This document shows positions 44,943-56,699 of a stretch of DNA of 64,000 nt, piece by piece. Source of the stretch: Zanthoxylum bungeanum (Eukaryota > Streptophyta > Magnoliopsida > Sapindales > Rutaceae); assembly GCA_019454045.1 (NCBI GenBank), contig SKCR01032802.1:124001-188000 (forward strand), in the 5' to 3' direction. Position 1 is the stretch's first letter. Each line of letters opens with the position of its first letter. Both the position numbers and the translations under genes were made by a program. Under the pieces are notes generated by a model that saw only the letters and a program-made list of their open reading frames with translations, did no database searches and was not told where the DNA came from.

Positions 44943-46483
44943 ATGATTTGATCTCTAGGTTGAGTTGATGGTGAGGTGGTGAGGTGCTTCGACCCCTGGG
45001 ATTTGTTCCCGAACTGAAGTTGATGATGTGGGCCTCAAACCTGGGATTCATCCCTGCAAGATGCTTCGATCTCTAGGATTTATTCCCGAACTGAGTTGAT
45101 TTGATGGCGAGGTGATTCGACCCTTGGGATTCATCCCTGCGAGATGCTTCGATCTCAAGGATTTATTCCCGAACTGAGTTGATTTGATGGCGAGGTGATT
45201 CGACCCCTGGGATTCATGCCTACGAGATGCATCGATCTCTAGGATTTATTCCAGAACTGAGTTGATTTGATGGCGAGGTGCTTCGAACCCTAGAATTCAT
45301 CCTTGTGAGATGTTTCGATCTCTAGGATTTATTCCTGAACTGAAGTTGATAATGTGGGCCTCGACCCTGAGATTCATCCCTGTGAGATGCTTCGATCTCT
45401 AGGATTTATTCCCTAACTGAGATGATTTGATGGTGATGTGCTTCAACCCCTGGGATTCATCCCTACGAGATGCTTTGATCTCTTGGATTTATTCCCGAAC
45501 TGAAGTTGATAATGTGGGCCTTGACCCTAGGATTCATCCCTGTAAGATGCTTCGATCTCTAGGATTTATTCCCGAACTGAGGTTGATAATGTGGGCCTCG
45601 ACCCTGGGATTTATCCCTGCGAGATGTTTCGATCTCTAAGATTTATTCCCGAACTGAAGTTTATAATGTGGGCCTCGACCCTGAGATTCATCCCTACGAG
45701 ATGCTTCGATCTCTAGGATTTATTCCCGAACTGAAGTTGATAATGTGGGCCTCGACCCTGGGATTCATCCCTGTGAGATGCTTCGATCTCTAGGATTTAT
45801 TCCCGAACTGAGGTTGATAATGTGGGCCTCGACTCTGGGATTTATCCCTGCGAGATGCTTCGATCTCTAAGATTTATTCCCGAACTGAAGTTTATAATGT
45901 GGGCCTCGACCCTGAGATTCATCCCTGCGAGATGCTTCGATCTCTAGGATTTATTCCTGAACTGAAGTTGATATGTGGGCCTCGACCTGAGATTCATCCC
46001 TGCGAGATGCTTCGATCTCTAAGATTTATTCCCGAACTGAAGTTTATAATGTGGGCCTCGACCCTGAGATTCATCCCTACGAGATGCTTCGATCTCTAGG
46101 ATTTATTCCCGAACTGAAGTTGATAATGTGGGCCTCGACCCTGGGATTCATCCCTGTGAGATGCTTCGATCTCTAGGATTTATTCCCGAACTGAGGTTGA
46201 TAATGTGGGCCTCGACTCTGGGATTTATCCCTGCGAGATGCTTCGATCTCTAAGATTTATTCCCGAACTGAAGTTTATAATGTGGGCCTCGACCCTGAGA
46301 TTCATCCCTGCGAGATGCTTCGATCTCTAGGATTTATTCCTGAACTGAAGTTGATAATGTGGGCCTCGACCTTGGGATTCATCCCTGTAAGATGCTTCGA
46401 TCTCTAGGATTTATTCCTGAACTGAGTTGAGTTGATGACGAGGTGCTTCGATCTCTGGGCTTTGTTCCCGAACCACCGAGTGT
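44943..46483 (-). repeat. Tandem array 1 in TAT element A, 77-bp unit
   Basis: Repeats of GATGCTTCGATCTCTAGGAT ... TTATTCCCGAACTGAAG ... ATAATGTGGGCCTCGACCCT ... GATTCATCCCTG. Unit starts at 45546, 45623 and 45700 give an exact 77-bp period. The left part (44943-45350) uses a variant unit with GATTTGATGGCGAGGTG. About 18-20 units. No start-to-stop ORF matters, because 77 is not a multiple of three. Confidence 0.9.
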
Positions 46484-47195
46484 GAGATGCTTCGATCTCT
46501 GTGGTTCATTCCCGAACCATTCCTAATGTGAGATGGTTCATTTCCGAACCGTTCCTGAGTTGAGATGATTCATTTCCAAACCGTACCTGAGTTGAGATGG
46601 TTCATTTCCGAAACCGTTCCTAGTGTGAGATGGTTCATTTTCGAACCGTTCCTGAGTCGAGATGGTTCATTTTTGAACCGTTCCTGAGTTGAGATGGTTC
46701 ATTTCCGAACCATTCCTGGTGTGAGATGGTTCATTTTCGAACCATTCCTGAGTTGAGATAATTCATTTCCGAACCATTCCTAGTGTGAGATGGTTCATTT
46801 CCGAACCATTCCTGAGTTGAGATGGTTCATTTCCGAACCATTCCTGAGTTGAGATGGTTCATTTCCGAACTGTTCCTAGTGTGAGATGGTTCATTTCCGA
46901 ACCGTTCCTGAGTTGAGATGGTTCATTTCTGAACCGTTCCTGAGTTGAGATGGTTCATTTCCGAACCGTTCCTAGTGTGAGATGGTCATTTCTGAACCGT
47001 TCCTGAGTTGAGATGGTTCATTTCCGAACCGTTCTTAGTGTGAGATGATTAATTTCCGAAACGTTCCTGAGTTGAGATGGTTTATTTCTAAACCGTTCCT
47101 GAGTTGAGATGGTTCATTCCCAAACCGTTCCTAGTTTGAGATGGTTAATTTGCGAACTGTTCCTAATATAAGATGGTTCATTTCCGAACCGTTCC
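46484..47195 (-). repeat. Tandem array 2 in TAT element A, 32-bp unit
   Basis: About 20 copies of a unit reading GAGTTGAGATGGTTCATTTC then CGAACCGTTCCT. GTGTGAGATGG alternates with GTTGAGATGG. It is distinct from array 1 except for shared words (TTCATT, CCGAAC), suggesting a common older origin. Confidence 0.9.
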
Positions 47196-47225
47196 TGAGT
47201 TGATGGCGAGGTGTTTCGACCCATG

Positions 47226-47705
47226 ATTCATCCTTATTCCCGAGGCTATTCTCCATTCCCGGAGTGCCATTCCCGGCTTGCTCGTCCTCATTTCTGAGGT
47301 TGTTCTCCATTCCCAGAGTGTCATTCCCGGCTTGCTTATCCTCATTCCCGAGGAGTTGCTTGTCCTGATTCCCGAGGTTGTTCTCCATTCCCGGTGTGCC
47401 ATTCCCGGCTTGCTCGTCCTCATTCCCGAGGTCATTCCCCATTCCTGGAGTGCCATTCCCGGCATGCTCGTCTTCATTCCCGAGGAGTTGCTCGTCCTCA
47501 TTCCCGAGGTTGTTCTCCATTCCGAGAGTGCCATTCCTGGCTTGCTCGTCCTCATTCCCGAGGTTGTTCTCCATTCCCAGAGTGTCATTCCCGGCTTGCT
47601 CGTCCTCATTCCCGAGGAGTTGGTCGTCCTCATTCTCGAGGTTGTTCTCCATTCCCATAGTGCCATTCCCGGCTTGTTCGTCCTCATTCATGAGGAGTTG
47701 CTCGT
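47226..47705 (-). repeat. Tandem array 3 in TAT element A, 54-bp unit
   Basis: About eight copies of CATTCCCGAGGTTGTTCTCC followed by ATTCCCGGAGTGCCATTCCC and GGCTTGCTCGTCCT, some with an extra 24-bp half unit (GAGGAGTTGCTCGTCCT). 54 is a multiple of three and stops are avoided, so several frames on both strands stay open over 90-190 codons. This includes an 18-residue repeat (NEDEQAGNGTPGMENNL) on the minus strand. I read this as an array artefact, not a gene. Confidence 0.88.
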
Positions 47706-47761
47706 CTTCGCCGCTTTTTTTTCTTCAAAGCCTGCGAACACAAAACAAAATTATGCGTATG

Positions 47762-49700
47762 TGTAGGACACAGAAATCGGCGACGCTGTTCTAGGCTTGC
47801 GGCCTAGTTGGGAGTACGAAATAACATGGAGTCGCCACCCGGTGTGAACCGGGACAAAGATTTAAGGCCGCACTCACCCCTCGCAAGGGAAGACCTCAAA
47901 CCGTTGGGTTCGGAATGGTCCCTTACTTATGTCACTTGTAACGATATGATTTGTGCAATAAACTAACCGAATCTATTCAACATTCATGCTCAAGGGTAAT
48001 CTACGCCTAAGTCCGCATGCATAATAATAACAATGAGAACCTATATCTAAGTTCGCATATTTCAAAGTAAGTTGTCATGGCGGCAACACGTAATAACATA
48101 CAATCATCACACAAACATGCTCAATTATCTAATGCGGAAAATAAATAAGAATCTAAGCATAGATATAAATTAAATACCTAATGTGAAAACAACCTAATCA
48201 TGCATAAAGAAATAACTTTCTATCGACTAAATCATGCTTAAGATAAATAACATGCTAACAACCTAATCATGCTTGAATACAAAATTTGGATGAAACGAAA
48301 TACGTGTATCTTAAGTGGTACGTGGCGTTGTATCCCGAGTGCAGATCGCACTACCGTCCATTTGGAATCGGCTACGGAGTTTACGTCCGGGTTTCCATCC
48401 GATATACCACAAAAGGGAGCACATGTTCCGCCCATCCAACAATCACATCATGCCTCAAACAACTCTCATGCGATAATATATTAAAATAAACAAAAATAAA
48501 CGAAAAGGTAATAAATAAAAAGGTGCCCTCAGGTCTAACTTCTTTTGTCGTCTCTCGAAAGCGCGTTACACGGCCGTCGGAAGGGTTGATATTCCGTAAC
48601 TTTTCCGGTTCACTAACTCAACGTCTTTCCTCGCTGTTTTGCTATTCGGGCTGCTGTTTTCACTCCGATTTGCTGCTGTTTCGGGTGTATTTTCTGATCA
48701 TTGTTTCAGGTCTATTAAGGCTACTGTTCTGGGTGTTTCGGGGACTGTTTTGGGTAGTTTTCGTCACTGTTTTGGGGGTGTTTTCTGGACTGTTTTAAGG
48801 CTTATTCTGGACAGTTTTGCTGGGCAGTTTCTGGGTTAATTCAGGGAAATTCGGGACAGTTTAGGGACTGGTTTTTAGGTTATTTTAGGGGTTTGGTGGT
48901 TGTAGGGGTTTGATGGGGGTGTAATGGCTACTGTATTTCGTGATGTGGGTAATGATGAAGGGAATGATTTGCTATCTTTCTTGTGATTGGCGTGTGATGT
49001 CTTAAGGTTTCTTGCTGTGACTTGCGTGTGAGTAGTGTATGAGCTAGATGAGGCATGTCTTGGTGAGGGGTGTTTATTAGAGAAGGGCTAGGGCTTCACC
49101 TTGTCTCACAAGGAAGGATTTCGCATTAAGAGCAATGATTTGATTTTGTATTGAGGAAGGAAAGTCAAAGATTGAGGGGGGACAAATCTGTAGATTAGGA
49201 ATGCAAAATATTTAATTTGTTATTTTTTAATTAAGCATGACATCTTTTTAGTTTAGTATGTGATTGTTTAGTTAGGAAGTTAATATATTTGATTTATCTT
49301 TATTAGGTATGATTATATTTTATGTTTTTTTTAATTGGTAAATGGTTTAAATATTTTATTTAATATTTAATGTTTACTTTAATTAAATTGGGATGTTTTA
49401 TGGGTTTTGGGGGACCTAATTGGGCTGGGGTGCGAGGCTAGCAGCAAAACCAGAAATACCGACTCCGTTCGAACGCCCATTCGAACGCGGCACGAACGTC
49501 CGCAATCTGCCTGACGTTCGAACAAAGTAACGAACGCATCACTATCGAAGACAGTGAACTTGTGAAATGAACTTGATGACGTACTTATTCTGAATTTCCC
49601 ATTCCGACCTCCGTTTCCCGCAATATCCTTAGCTAAAAAAGGTAGTGCCTCCAACTGAGACTCATCATCGGGTTTCACATGCGAAAATGCAATGCCTACA
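47762..49700 (-). repeat. TAT element B 3' LTR
   Basis: 1939 bp. Followed by GTCGCCCCCACTTTGATG, on the minus strand the purine tract AAAGTGGGGGCGAC adjacent to the LTR start TGTAGGCATTGC. Closely similar to 57693-59676, with mostly short indels. Confidence 0.93.
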
Positions 49701-49726
49701 GTCGCCCCCACTTTGATGGGACTTGT

Positions 49727-50420
49727 GCAGTGTGTGACTTTGAACAATCCTATCAAAGTTATGCAATGCATTTTTACTTACCTGGCTCGGCTGCTGCCTC
49801 GAGCTGAGTTGGTGCTGCAGTGGACCTCGATCCTGGGACGCGTCCCGATAATTGCAACCGACAACGGGGATCCTGGGCACCTCGACCCAACACCGCTGAC
49901 TATAGGGGCCTCGCCCTCCAACTGATGATGTAGTGGGTACCTCGACCCTGGCACCTCGACCCGGAACTACAACTGACAACGGGGGCACATCGACCCTGGG
50001 CACCTCGACCCAACACCGCTGACTATAGGGACCCTCGCCTCGAACTGATGATGTAGTGGGTACCTCGACCCTGGGCACCTCGACCCGGAACTACAACTGA
50101 CAACGGGGGCACCTCGACCCTGGGCACCTCGACCCAACACCGCTGACTATAGGGACCTCGCCTCGAGTTGATGATGTAGCGGGTACCTCGACCCTGGGCA
50201 CCTCGACCCGGAACTACAACTGACAACGGGGGCACCTCGACCCTGGGCACCTCGACCCAACACCTCTGTCAATAGGGACCTCGCCCTTGAACTGATGATG
50301 TGTCTCCATACCCGGAGATGACATGATATGGGCCTCGCCCCCAAGCTGATATGGGCCTCGCCCCTTGGGACTCATCCCAAAAACTGAAATTGCGTTGACG
50401 CTGTTTGGCTCATTTCTGCC
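49727..50420 (-). repeat. 3' UTR of TAT element B with 123-bp tandem repeats
   Basis: GATGATGTAG recurs at 49924, 50047 and 50170 (exact 123-bp spacing), with a degenerate fourth unit at 50294. Within each unit a shorter word CACCTCGACCCTGGGCACCT is repeated. The unit shares words with array 1 of element A (CCTCGACCCTG) but not its length, so each element has amplified its own version. Confidence 0.9.
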
Positions 50421-50519
50421 GCTTTCTCCTTTCTTCGAACCTGCGAACACAAAAACAGAAACAAACACGAAGCGAATGCAATGTTACGTGTATGCATGAA
50501 TGATTTTCTTATTCCGTTG

Positions 50520-51577
50520 GGTTAGGTCTTCTGCTAATTCCCGTGGTAACTACTCGGTCTTCTCTCCCTCAGGCAAAATATTGCTTCAATCTGTCTACGT
50601 TGATCGGCTCGGTGAACTCGTTCCCCTCCAAGTCTGATAGCTTCACTGCTCCATTTCCCATTACCTTCTGCACTATGTAAGGTCCTTCCCAGTTTGGTCT
50701 GAATTTTCCTCTCGGATCTGTCGTCGACGGCCTCGACTACTTAAGTACCAAATCACCCTTTCTGATCTTGGTAGGACACACTTCTTGTTGAATGCTCGGC
50801 TAGTCTCTTCTGATACAACTGCATGTGATATAAAGACTTCGTTCTCTTCTCATCTAATAGTGCTAATTGATCAAACCTCTGTGCGACCCAATCCTGTTCC
50901 GGTAATTATGCCTCTGTTAATACCCTCATAGACTGTATTTCCACTTCTACCGGCAATACTGCTTCCATTCCATAGACCAAAGAGTAAGGTGTGGCCCATG
51001 TTGCTGTTCTTACTGATGTTCTGTACCCCCACAAAGCATACGGTAATTTCTCGGCCCAATCTCTGCAATTTTCTGTCATCTTGGCTAAAATTGTCTTTAT
51101 AGTCTTGTTGGCTGCCTCAACTGCCCCATTTACCTGCGGCCTATACAGTGATGACTTGTGGTGGGCATATCCCTACCTCTGTAACATTGCCTTCGTCTCT
51201 CCTTGAAACTGGACCCCGTTGTTTGTCACTACATGATGCGGCATACCATACCGACAAATGAGGTTCCGAGCTATAAACTTTGCCATCTGCTTTGATGTAA
51301 CATTGCGGAATGATTCGGCTTCCACCCACTTCGAGAAGTAATCTACTGCCACTACTATGAAGCGATGCCCATTTGATGCATTCGGTCGAATTTCTCCAAT
51401 CATATCAATTCCCCATGCTGAGAAAGGCCACGGCTCTGACAACCCGTGCAACTCTGTGTGCGGTAAGTGATTCAAATTACCATGTGCTTGACAGTCATGA
51501 CAGTGCTTCACCATCTTCGCGCAATCTGTTTCAATGGTTGACCAATAAAAACCTTGTCTCACTATCTTACGGGACAA
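50520..51577 (-). pseudogene. TAT element B integrase
   Basis: The open piece 51577-51173 reads RQGFYWSTIETDCAKMVKHC and HDCQAHGNLNH (zinc finger end), GIDMIGEIRPNASNGHRFIV with the first catalytic Asp, DYFSKWVEAESFRNV, and ICRYGMPHHVVTNNGVQF. The second catalytic Asp (VTDNG in the family) is Asn here. After a frameshift the minus strand continues with QVNGAVEAANKTIKTILAKM (catalytic Glu), ALWGYRTSVRTATWATPYSL and VYGMEAVLPVEVEI. Frames are broken again near 50760. Confidence 0.88.
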
Positions 51578-51846
51578 ACCCGTTCATGTGCGGACCACAT
51601 ATCCCGGCGGGTGTATTTCTTCCATTACATGCTGAGCTTCTTCTTTTCTCAAACACTTCAACTGAATTCCGTTTGCCTGCCTCTTGTACAGTTCCCCTTT
51701 CAAAATCACATACTGGGAAGCTAACTTCTGAATGGCTATTCTGTCTTTTCTGCCTGCCCTTTCCGGGAGTTCACCGTGTTCCAGATACCTCTGAATGTCA
51801 TAATACCAAGGTTTACCGTCGTCAACCTCAACTTCTAGAATTCTTT

Positions 51847-53052
51847 CTATCTCATAAACATTTTATTTGCTGTTGTCAGTATCAACGGTCTCATCACTAA
51901 CTTTTCTGGATTTTCCCAAGTCGCTGCCAGTGTAGCCAATGCATCTGCCATCTGATTCTCTTCTCTCGGTAAGTGCTGAAACTTACACTCGGGGATAACC
52001 TGTGCCAATTTTCTGAGGTGAAAAAGGTAAGGCTTCAATCGTTCTTCCTTCAGTTCCCATTCTCCTCGCATCTGCTGGACTACCAACATAGAATCTCCGT
52101 AGACTTCCACACTCCTGGCCTTCAAGGCTATTAATGCTGTCAAACCAAAAGCACATGCTTCATATTCAGCCATGTTATTAGTCACTCTGAATGTCAACCT
52201 CTTGGCCAAAGGCAAAGTCTTTTCTTCGGGGGTCACTATCACGATCCCAATCCCGGCTCCCTTGTAATTCACTGCTTCGTCAAAATACATCTTCCATCTC
52301 TGAACTGTTATTGCTTGGATCTCTTCATCTGGAAATTCGAACTTATACTGATCCCCCTCAACAGGTTGCATTGCCAGAAACTCTGCTACTGCTCGCCTTT
52401 TGATCACTTTGGAGGTGAGATACTCAATGTCAAACTCTGTCAACAATACCAACCATCTGCCCAATTTTCCCACTAGTGAAGACACTGAATGAAGATACTT
52501 CAGAGGATTCTCCTTTGCCACTACCTGGATCTTGTATGACTGGAAGTAATGTCGCAACTTTCTGGAAGCCCATACCACTGCAAGATAGATCTTCTCAACC
52601 TCCTGATATCGAGCCTCATACGGGAGCATCTTCTTACTCAGATAGTAAACGGCATGTTCTACCCCTGTCTCATCTGCCTGTACCATCATTGCCCCCAGTG
52701 CTTCTGATTCTATAGCCAAATACAATATCAAAGGTCTGCCCGGTCTCAGAGGTTTCAATACATGTGGCTTTACCAAGTACTCTCTGATTCTGTCGAAGGC
52801 TGTCTGACACTGTTCATTCCATCTCACTGGCTGATCTTTTCTCAACAGTTTGAAGATAGGCTCACATACCGATGTCAACTTGGCAATGAACCGACTGATG
52901 TACTGAATCTTCCCCAAGAATGCTCTGACTTCTTTTTCTGTCTTCGGTGCAGGCATTTCTGTGATTGCCTTGATCTTTTCGGAGTCTACCTCTGTTCCGC
53001 CCTTCCCACTGTATGACCAAGCAATTTCCCTGATGTCACCCCAAACACACAT
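51847..53052 (-). pseudogene. TAT element B RT connection and dual RNase H region
   Basis: The longest retroelement ORF in the window (401 codons). It opens in the reverse transcriptase thumb (SEKIKAITEMPAPKTEKEVR, FLGKIQYISRFIAKL). The first, gypsy-type RNase H has RPLILYLAIESEALGAMMVQ and EARYQEVEKIYLAVVWASRK, with Ala in place of the usual first catalytic Asp (LYLA instead of LYLD-like). After about residue 250 comes a second RNase H of the archaeal-like type: KMYFDEAVNYKGAGIGIVI, NNMAEYEACAFGLTALIAL, VYGDSMLVVQQM and ENQMADALATLA, with its D-E-D-D residues visible. The doubled RNase H defines the TAT group. Confidence 0.9.
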
Positions 53053-53660
53053 TTCTTGGGATTAAGCCGCAGGTTGTATCTGTCAACTCTCTGAAGGAAC
53101 CTTTCCAGTGCTTCAATATGCCCAACCTTTGTCTCTGATTTCACCATCATGTCATCCACATACACCTCAATCTCTTTGTGCATCAAGTCGTGTGGAATAA
53201 TGTAGTTGCCATCCGCTGATAGGTAGCCCCCGCATTCTTAAGCCCAAACGGCATAACCTTGTAACAATAAGTACCCCACTCAGTAACAAATTCAGTCTTA
53301 TGTTTGTCTTCCTCGGCCATGAGAACCTGATTGTAACCTGAAAACCCATCTGTAAATGAATACATAGCAGATAAAGCTGCACTATCAACCAGAACATCTA
53401 TATGCGGTAGAGGAAAATCATCTTTCGGACAAGCCTTGTTGAGATCTCTGTAGTCCACACACATTCTGACCTTCCCGTCTTTCTTTGGCACCGGTACTAT
53501 ATTAGCCAACCATTCAGGATACTTTACTACTTCCAGAGAAACCCCACATCTATCTGTTTCTTAACCTCCTCTCTGACTTTCTCAGCCCATTCTGGTCTCA
53601 TCCGTCGGAGTTTCTGTTTTACTGGCCTCATATTCGGATAAGTTGGTATTGTGTGTTAGG
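52986..53660 (-). pseudogene. TAT element B reverse transcriptase core, frameshifted
   Basis: 53509-53183 reads MANIVPVPKKDGKVRMCVDY, RDLNKACPKDDFPLPHIDVL, MYSFTDGFSGYNQV and YCYKVMPFGLKNAGATYQRM. A frameshift follows at about 53185, then EIEVYVDDMMVKS carries the intact catalytic YVDD (Y at about 53162), and FLQRVDRYNLRLNPKKCVFG continues. A second frameshift near 53000 leads into the 401-codon piece. The upstream part to 53660 reads with stops. Confidence 0.9.
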
Positions 53661-54560
53661 CAATGTTTCTGTCTACCCCGGGCATGTCCTCGTAGGACCA
53701 AGCAAACACTTTGGCATATCTGACCAACACTGCTTCTAGTTTTGTCCTCTCTTCAGAGGAGGTAACTTCACTTGCAATCAGAATTTCCTTGGGGTTCTCA
53801 AGCGTACCCAAGTTAAATGCAGTAGTAGTTCTGGCCGAACTGATATCAAATATGCTTGATTCGTGCAGAGTAAATGGAATGACTCAGGCAAGTAAGCAAA
53901 AGAAATGTCTTTATTATTGGATAATGCGGAAGTACATTCAAACAAATCAGGAAGGTAAATGTCTTCATCATCTATAGACACTTCTTCCTCTGCAATCAGG
54001 TCTTCTCAGGCTTTCATCCTCTCCCAGAGTCAGGCTCTCCAACTTCATCAATTCATCTTCCCAATTCTCTGCTTCCACAGCTTCTTTAATCAGCGGTTTC
54101 TCACCCAACAAATCCTGGAAGATCTCAAATCCAGGTACCACAATCCCATTAACTTCCACAGGTTCAGGCTCCCATTGATATCCTGAAGCTTTCACAAAAC
54201 ATTCCATCAGTTTCAGGCCTTTTTTCTTGACCTTCGGTTTTTCTTCATCAGATCTATACCCCAAACCTTTCCGAGTGGTCTGTCCTCTGAAATCTGGCAA
54301 CTTTGAACCTTCACCCGGTTCAAACTTCATTTTTTTCATGATCCTAGCCACCCTAGGATCCACCCATTCCTCAAAAGTAGCTGACACGTGAAACCTTGTG
54401 AAAGGTTGTATCTCCAAGGCAGCCACGACATTATCTACCTCAGCCCGGATAGTAACAACTTCTCCCTCATACGGGAACTTGATCATCTGATGCATGCAAA
54501 GTGGAAGGCACGCCCCCAAGTTTGTGAAACCAAGGCCTTCCCAACAATAAGGCAAAAGTG
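53661..54560 (-). pseudogene. TAT element B polyprotein region between protease and RT
   Basis: An open piece of 195 codons (54555-53968) reads GACLPLCMHQMIKFPYEGEV, FHVSATFEEWVDPRVARIMK and a G-rich segment TTRKGLGYRSDEEKPKVKKK. TAT/Ogre polyproteins normally have a linker with a G-patch-like KGLG motif here. Acidic and basic residues dominate after it. The function of this linker is unknown to me. Confidence 0.75.
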
Positions 54561-54570
54561 GCTGGGATGT

Positions 54571-55238
54571 CTAGCACTGTGAACTCAACCTCATCTTCAA
54601 TTGGCCATACCTTGACCATAGCCACAAAAGTACCCTCAACCCCCCTTTACTGTCATCATAAGCCTTGATAGTCATGCTGGAGGGGTCCAAGTCTGTTGCT
54701 TTCATACCCAATCTTGCCAGAATTTTCAACGGGCACACATTGATGGATGAACCGTCATCCACCATTACACATGAAGTTCTCTTGCCCCTCACATCGGCCC
54801 TGATAAATAGAGGCCTGTTATGATTCCTCCCTTCTGCTGGGAGTTCATCCTCAGAAAAAGATATTTGCAAGGCTTCTTTCTGAACTGACTCAACAAACAT
54901 TGCAGGGTTGGCGTCTTCCGGTACCATAATCTTGCTCAAGGCCTCAACCATGGCCTGCCTATGCTCTCGAGATGCACATAACAGTTCCCAGATACTCACT
55001 TGTGCTCTAGTCTCCTCAATTGCCTCAGCACTATATCCCCCTCAGTGTTTTCTACAGTCTCAACCACTTCTCTACCATCTGTTAAAACTTCCTTACCCTT
55101 TTCCGCCACATCATTGTAAAAACGACCACTGCGCGTCATTCCCCTTACTTCTTCCTTGTCACTGCTAGAGAAATCAAGCCAAAAGTTTTTCCCCCGCTCA
55201 GTCTCATCTTCACTAGCACTATCCAGATTCCCAGGCAA
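54571..55238 (-). pseudogene. TAT element B protease region, frameshifted
   Basis: Two overlapping ORFs, 55238-54996 and 54999-54571. The second contains RPLFIRADVRGKRTSCVMVD followed by DGSSINVCPLKILARLGM, the retropepsin site (D-D-G-S near 54759) in the form usual for TAT elements. The first has the acidic segment SASEDETERGKNFWLDFSS. A frameshift after DSKGGL ends homology. Confidence 0.82.
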
Positions 55239-56597
55239 AAGGCTTGAGGGTGAAAGGATTTTAGGACAAGGTTTTCTGATAGGCCAGAGTTGATCATATA
55301 GGCTGGTGGTAGTACGGCACGGTAATTGGTAAGGGGTTTCTGTGAGTGTCAGGCTGTTCTGTTTCTGGGTCCAGGTATTTTCTTGGAGTCTATCAGGTCT
55401 TGGATTTCATGGCGGAGTCGGGCGCAATTGTCGGTGTCATGGCCATTTTGTTGTTGAAAGTGACAGTAAAGGCTTAGGTTATAATGTGATGGTAGGGGAT
55501 TGGGTAATGTTTGGCTTCCAAGGGTTTTAAGAGCCCTTGCCTCTTCAGTTTCTCTAGCACTTTGGACAGTGGCCTTCCCAAGTTGGAAAACTGCCGGTTC
55601 CGGATAGCGGCAATCTCAGCAGAACGGGCTTTGTCCCGATGTTCCCCCAATGGGCCTCCTGTTCAGACCATAGAATTTTCTATTCTCGGCCTCTTCTTCC
55701 TCAATATCCATGACAGTTTCCCTAAACTGCCGAAATTCTGCAATCATGGAGGTCATCCTCCTCAACTTGCTGTAAATGGAGGCTTGGTGCCCTTGATAAT
55801 CATCTTAATCTGATCCTTCTCCGAAGGCCTAGTATGCATCTTCAATAATTGACCCCTCCACCGGTCCACATACTCCTTAAAACTCTCCTCCGCTTTCTGC
55901 TTAACATTCTCCAGATCACGGAGTGACAAATCGATCTCTAAGTCAGTGACATACTGCTTCAGGAAAGCATCAGCCAACTCCCTCCAATCTTCCTTCATTT
56001 TCTTCTCCAAACTGTGGTACCATACCACGGGAGCTCCTTCAAGCGACATTCCAAACATTTTCTGCACTTGGCGCTGAGATAAGCCAACTGAACTCATGAC
56101 TGATACAAACTGTCGGAGATGCACCCTCGGATCCCCATTCCCGTTAAACTTAGCCATATCTGGCATCTTGAACTGTGCCGGCACTGTTCCTCCTCGAAAG
56201 TCAGTGTGTCATAATCCAGCAAATCTTCATTCTTACCCCTCATCTTGCGGGTAACTGACTCAACCTGATCCCGAAGTTTCTGTAACTCTGCCTGAGACCC
56301 AGATACTCTGCCCGCTGCATACTCTGCCATATCATCATCAAAAGTGGGGGTATCATCCCCCAATCTGTTCGGAGGTTCCTCTTGCCTCACATCCCCAGAA
56401 TTAACCCCGGCACGAGACCCAACTATACCAGCCATAGCAGTAGTCAAAGCTTGCAACTGTTCAGTGATCTTGGTGAGACCGTTCTCTAACTGATCCATAC
56501 GAGACACCTCATTATCGGATTCACTCATACTTGTTCTTTTAGTGAGTCTTGTCCTTTCTCTAACCCAAACGGTATCTATGTTGTCTTTTTGAGACAT
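55239..56597 (-). pseudogene. TAT element B gag
   Basis: ATG at 56597 (MSQKDNIDTVWVRERTRLTK) or 56528 (MSESDNEVSRMDQLE). A coiled-coil-like stretch (SQAELQKLRDQVESVTRKM) follows. After a frameshift near 56190 the capsid domain is open to 55762: QFKMPDMAKFNGNGDPRVHL, GAPVVWYHSLEKKMKEDWRE and EESFKEYVDRWRGQL. Further frameshifts lead to a zinc-finger-like CHFQQQNGHDTDNC at about 55470-55425. The capsid would assemble the particle. Confidence 0.88.
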
Positions 56598-56699
56598 AGA
56601 CGGTGTTAACATGATATATGCATGCATGAGGTGCACGAGATGCATGTAACATATATAACATATTAAATCAATTAAATTTTCAAACAAATCGGCCAGTTA

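Larger units (their letters stand above)
40809..47761 (-). mobile_element. TAT element A (Ogre-like gypsy), 3' LTR and 3' UTR, interrupted
   Basis: Its LTR (40809-44811) carries the landmark GATTTAAGGCCGCACTCACC and ends GTGTCTACA, followed by a purine tract (minus strand AAAGTGAGGGCGAC). The same landmarks occur in both LTRs of TAT element B. Beyond the LTR comes only the 3' untranslated region, made of tandem arrays. At 47762 element B is inserted; element A's sequence probably resumes at 59677-59976. No coding sequence of A remains in the window. Confidence 0.8.

Noticed and set aside
44943..47705. CRISPR-like regular repeats
   Set aside because: Units are adjacent without unique spacers, and the DNA is plant nuclear. 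These are retroelement 3' UTR arrays.
47131..47766. Long overlapping ORFs on both strands with an 18-residue repeat
   Set aside because: They follow from a 54-bp tandem array lacking stops. Several frames are open at once and no start context or flanking gene structure is present, so they are not annotated as genes.
53968..54555. 195-codon ORF as a separate accessory gene in TAT element B
   Set aside because: It lies between protease and reverse transcriptase in the expected polyprotein order, and it carries the G-rich linker seen in this group.
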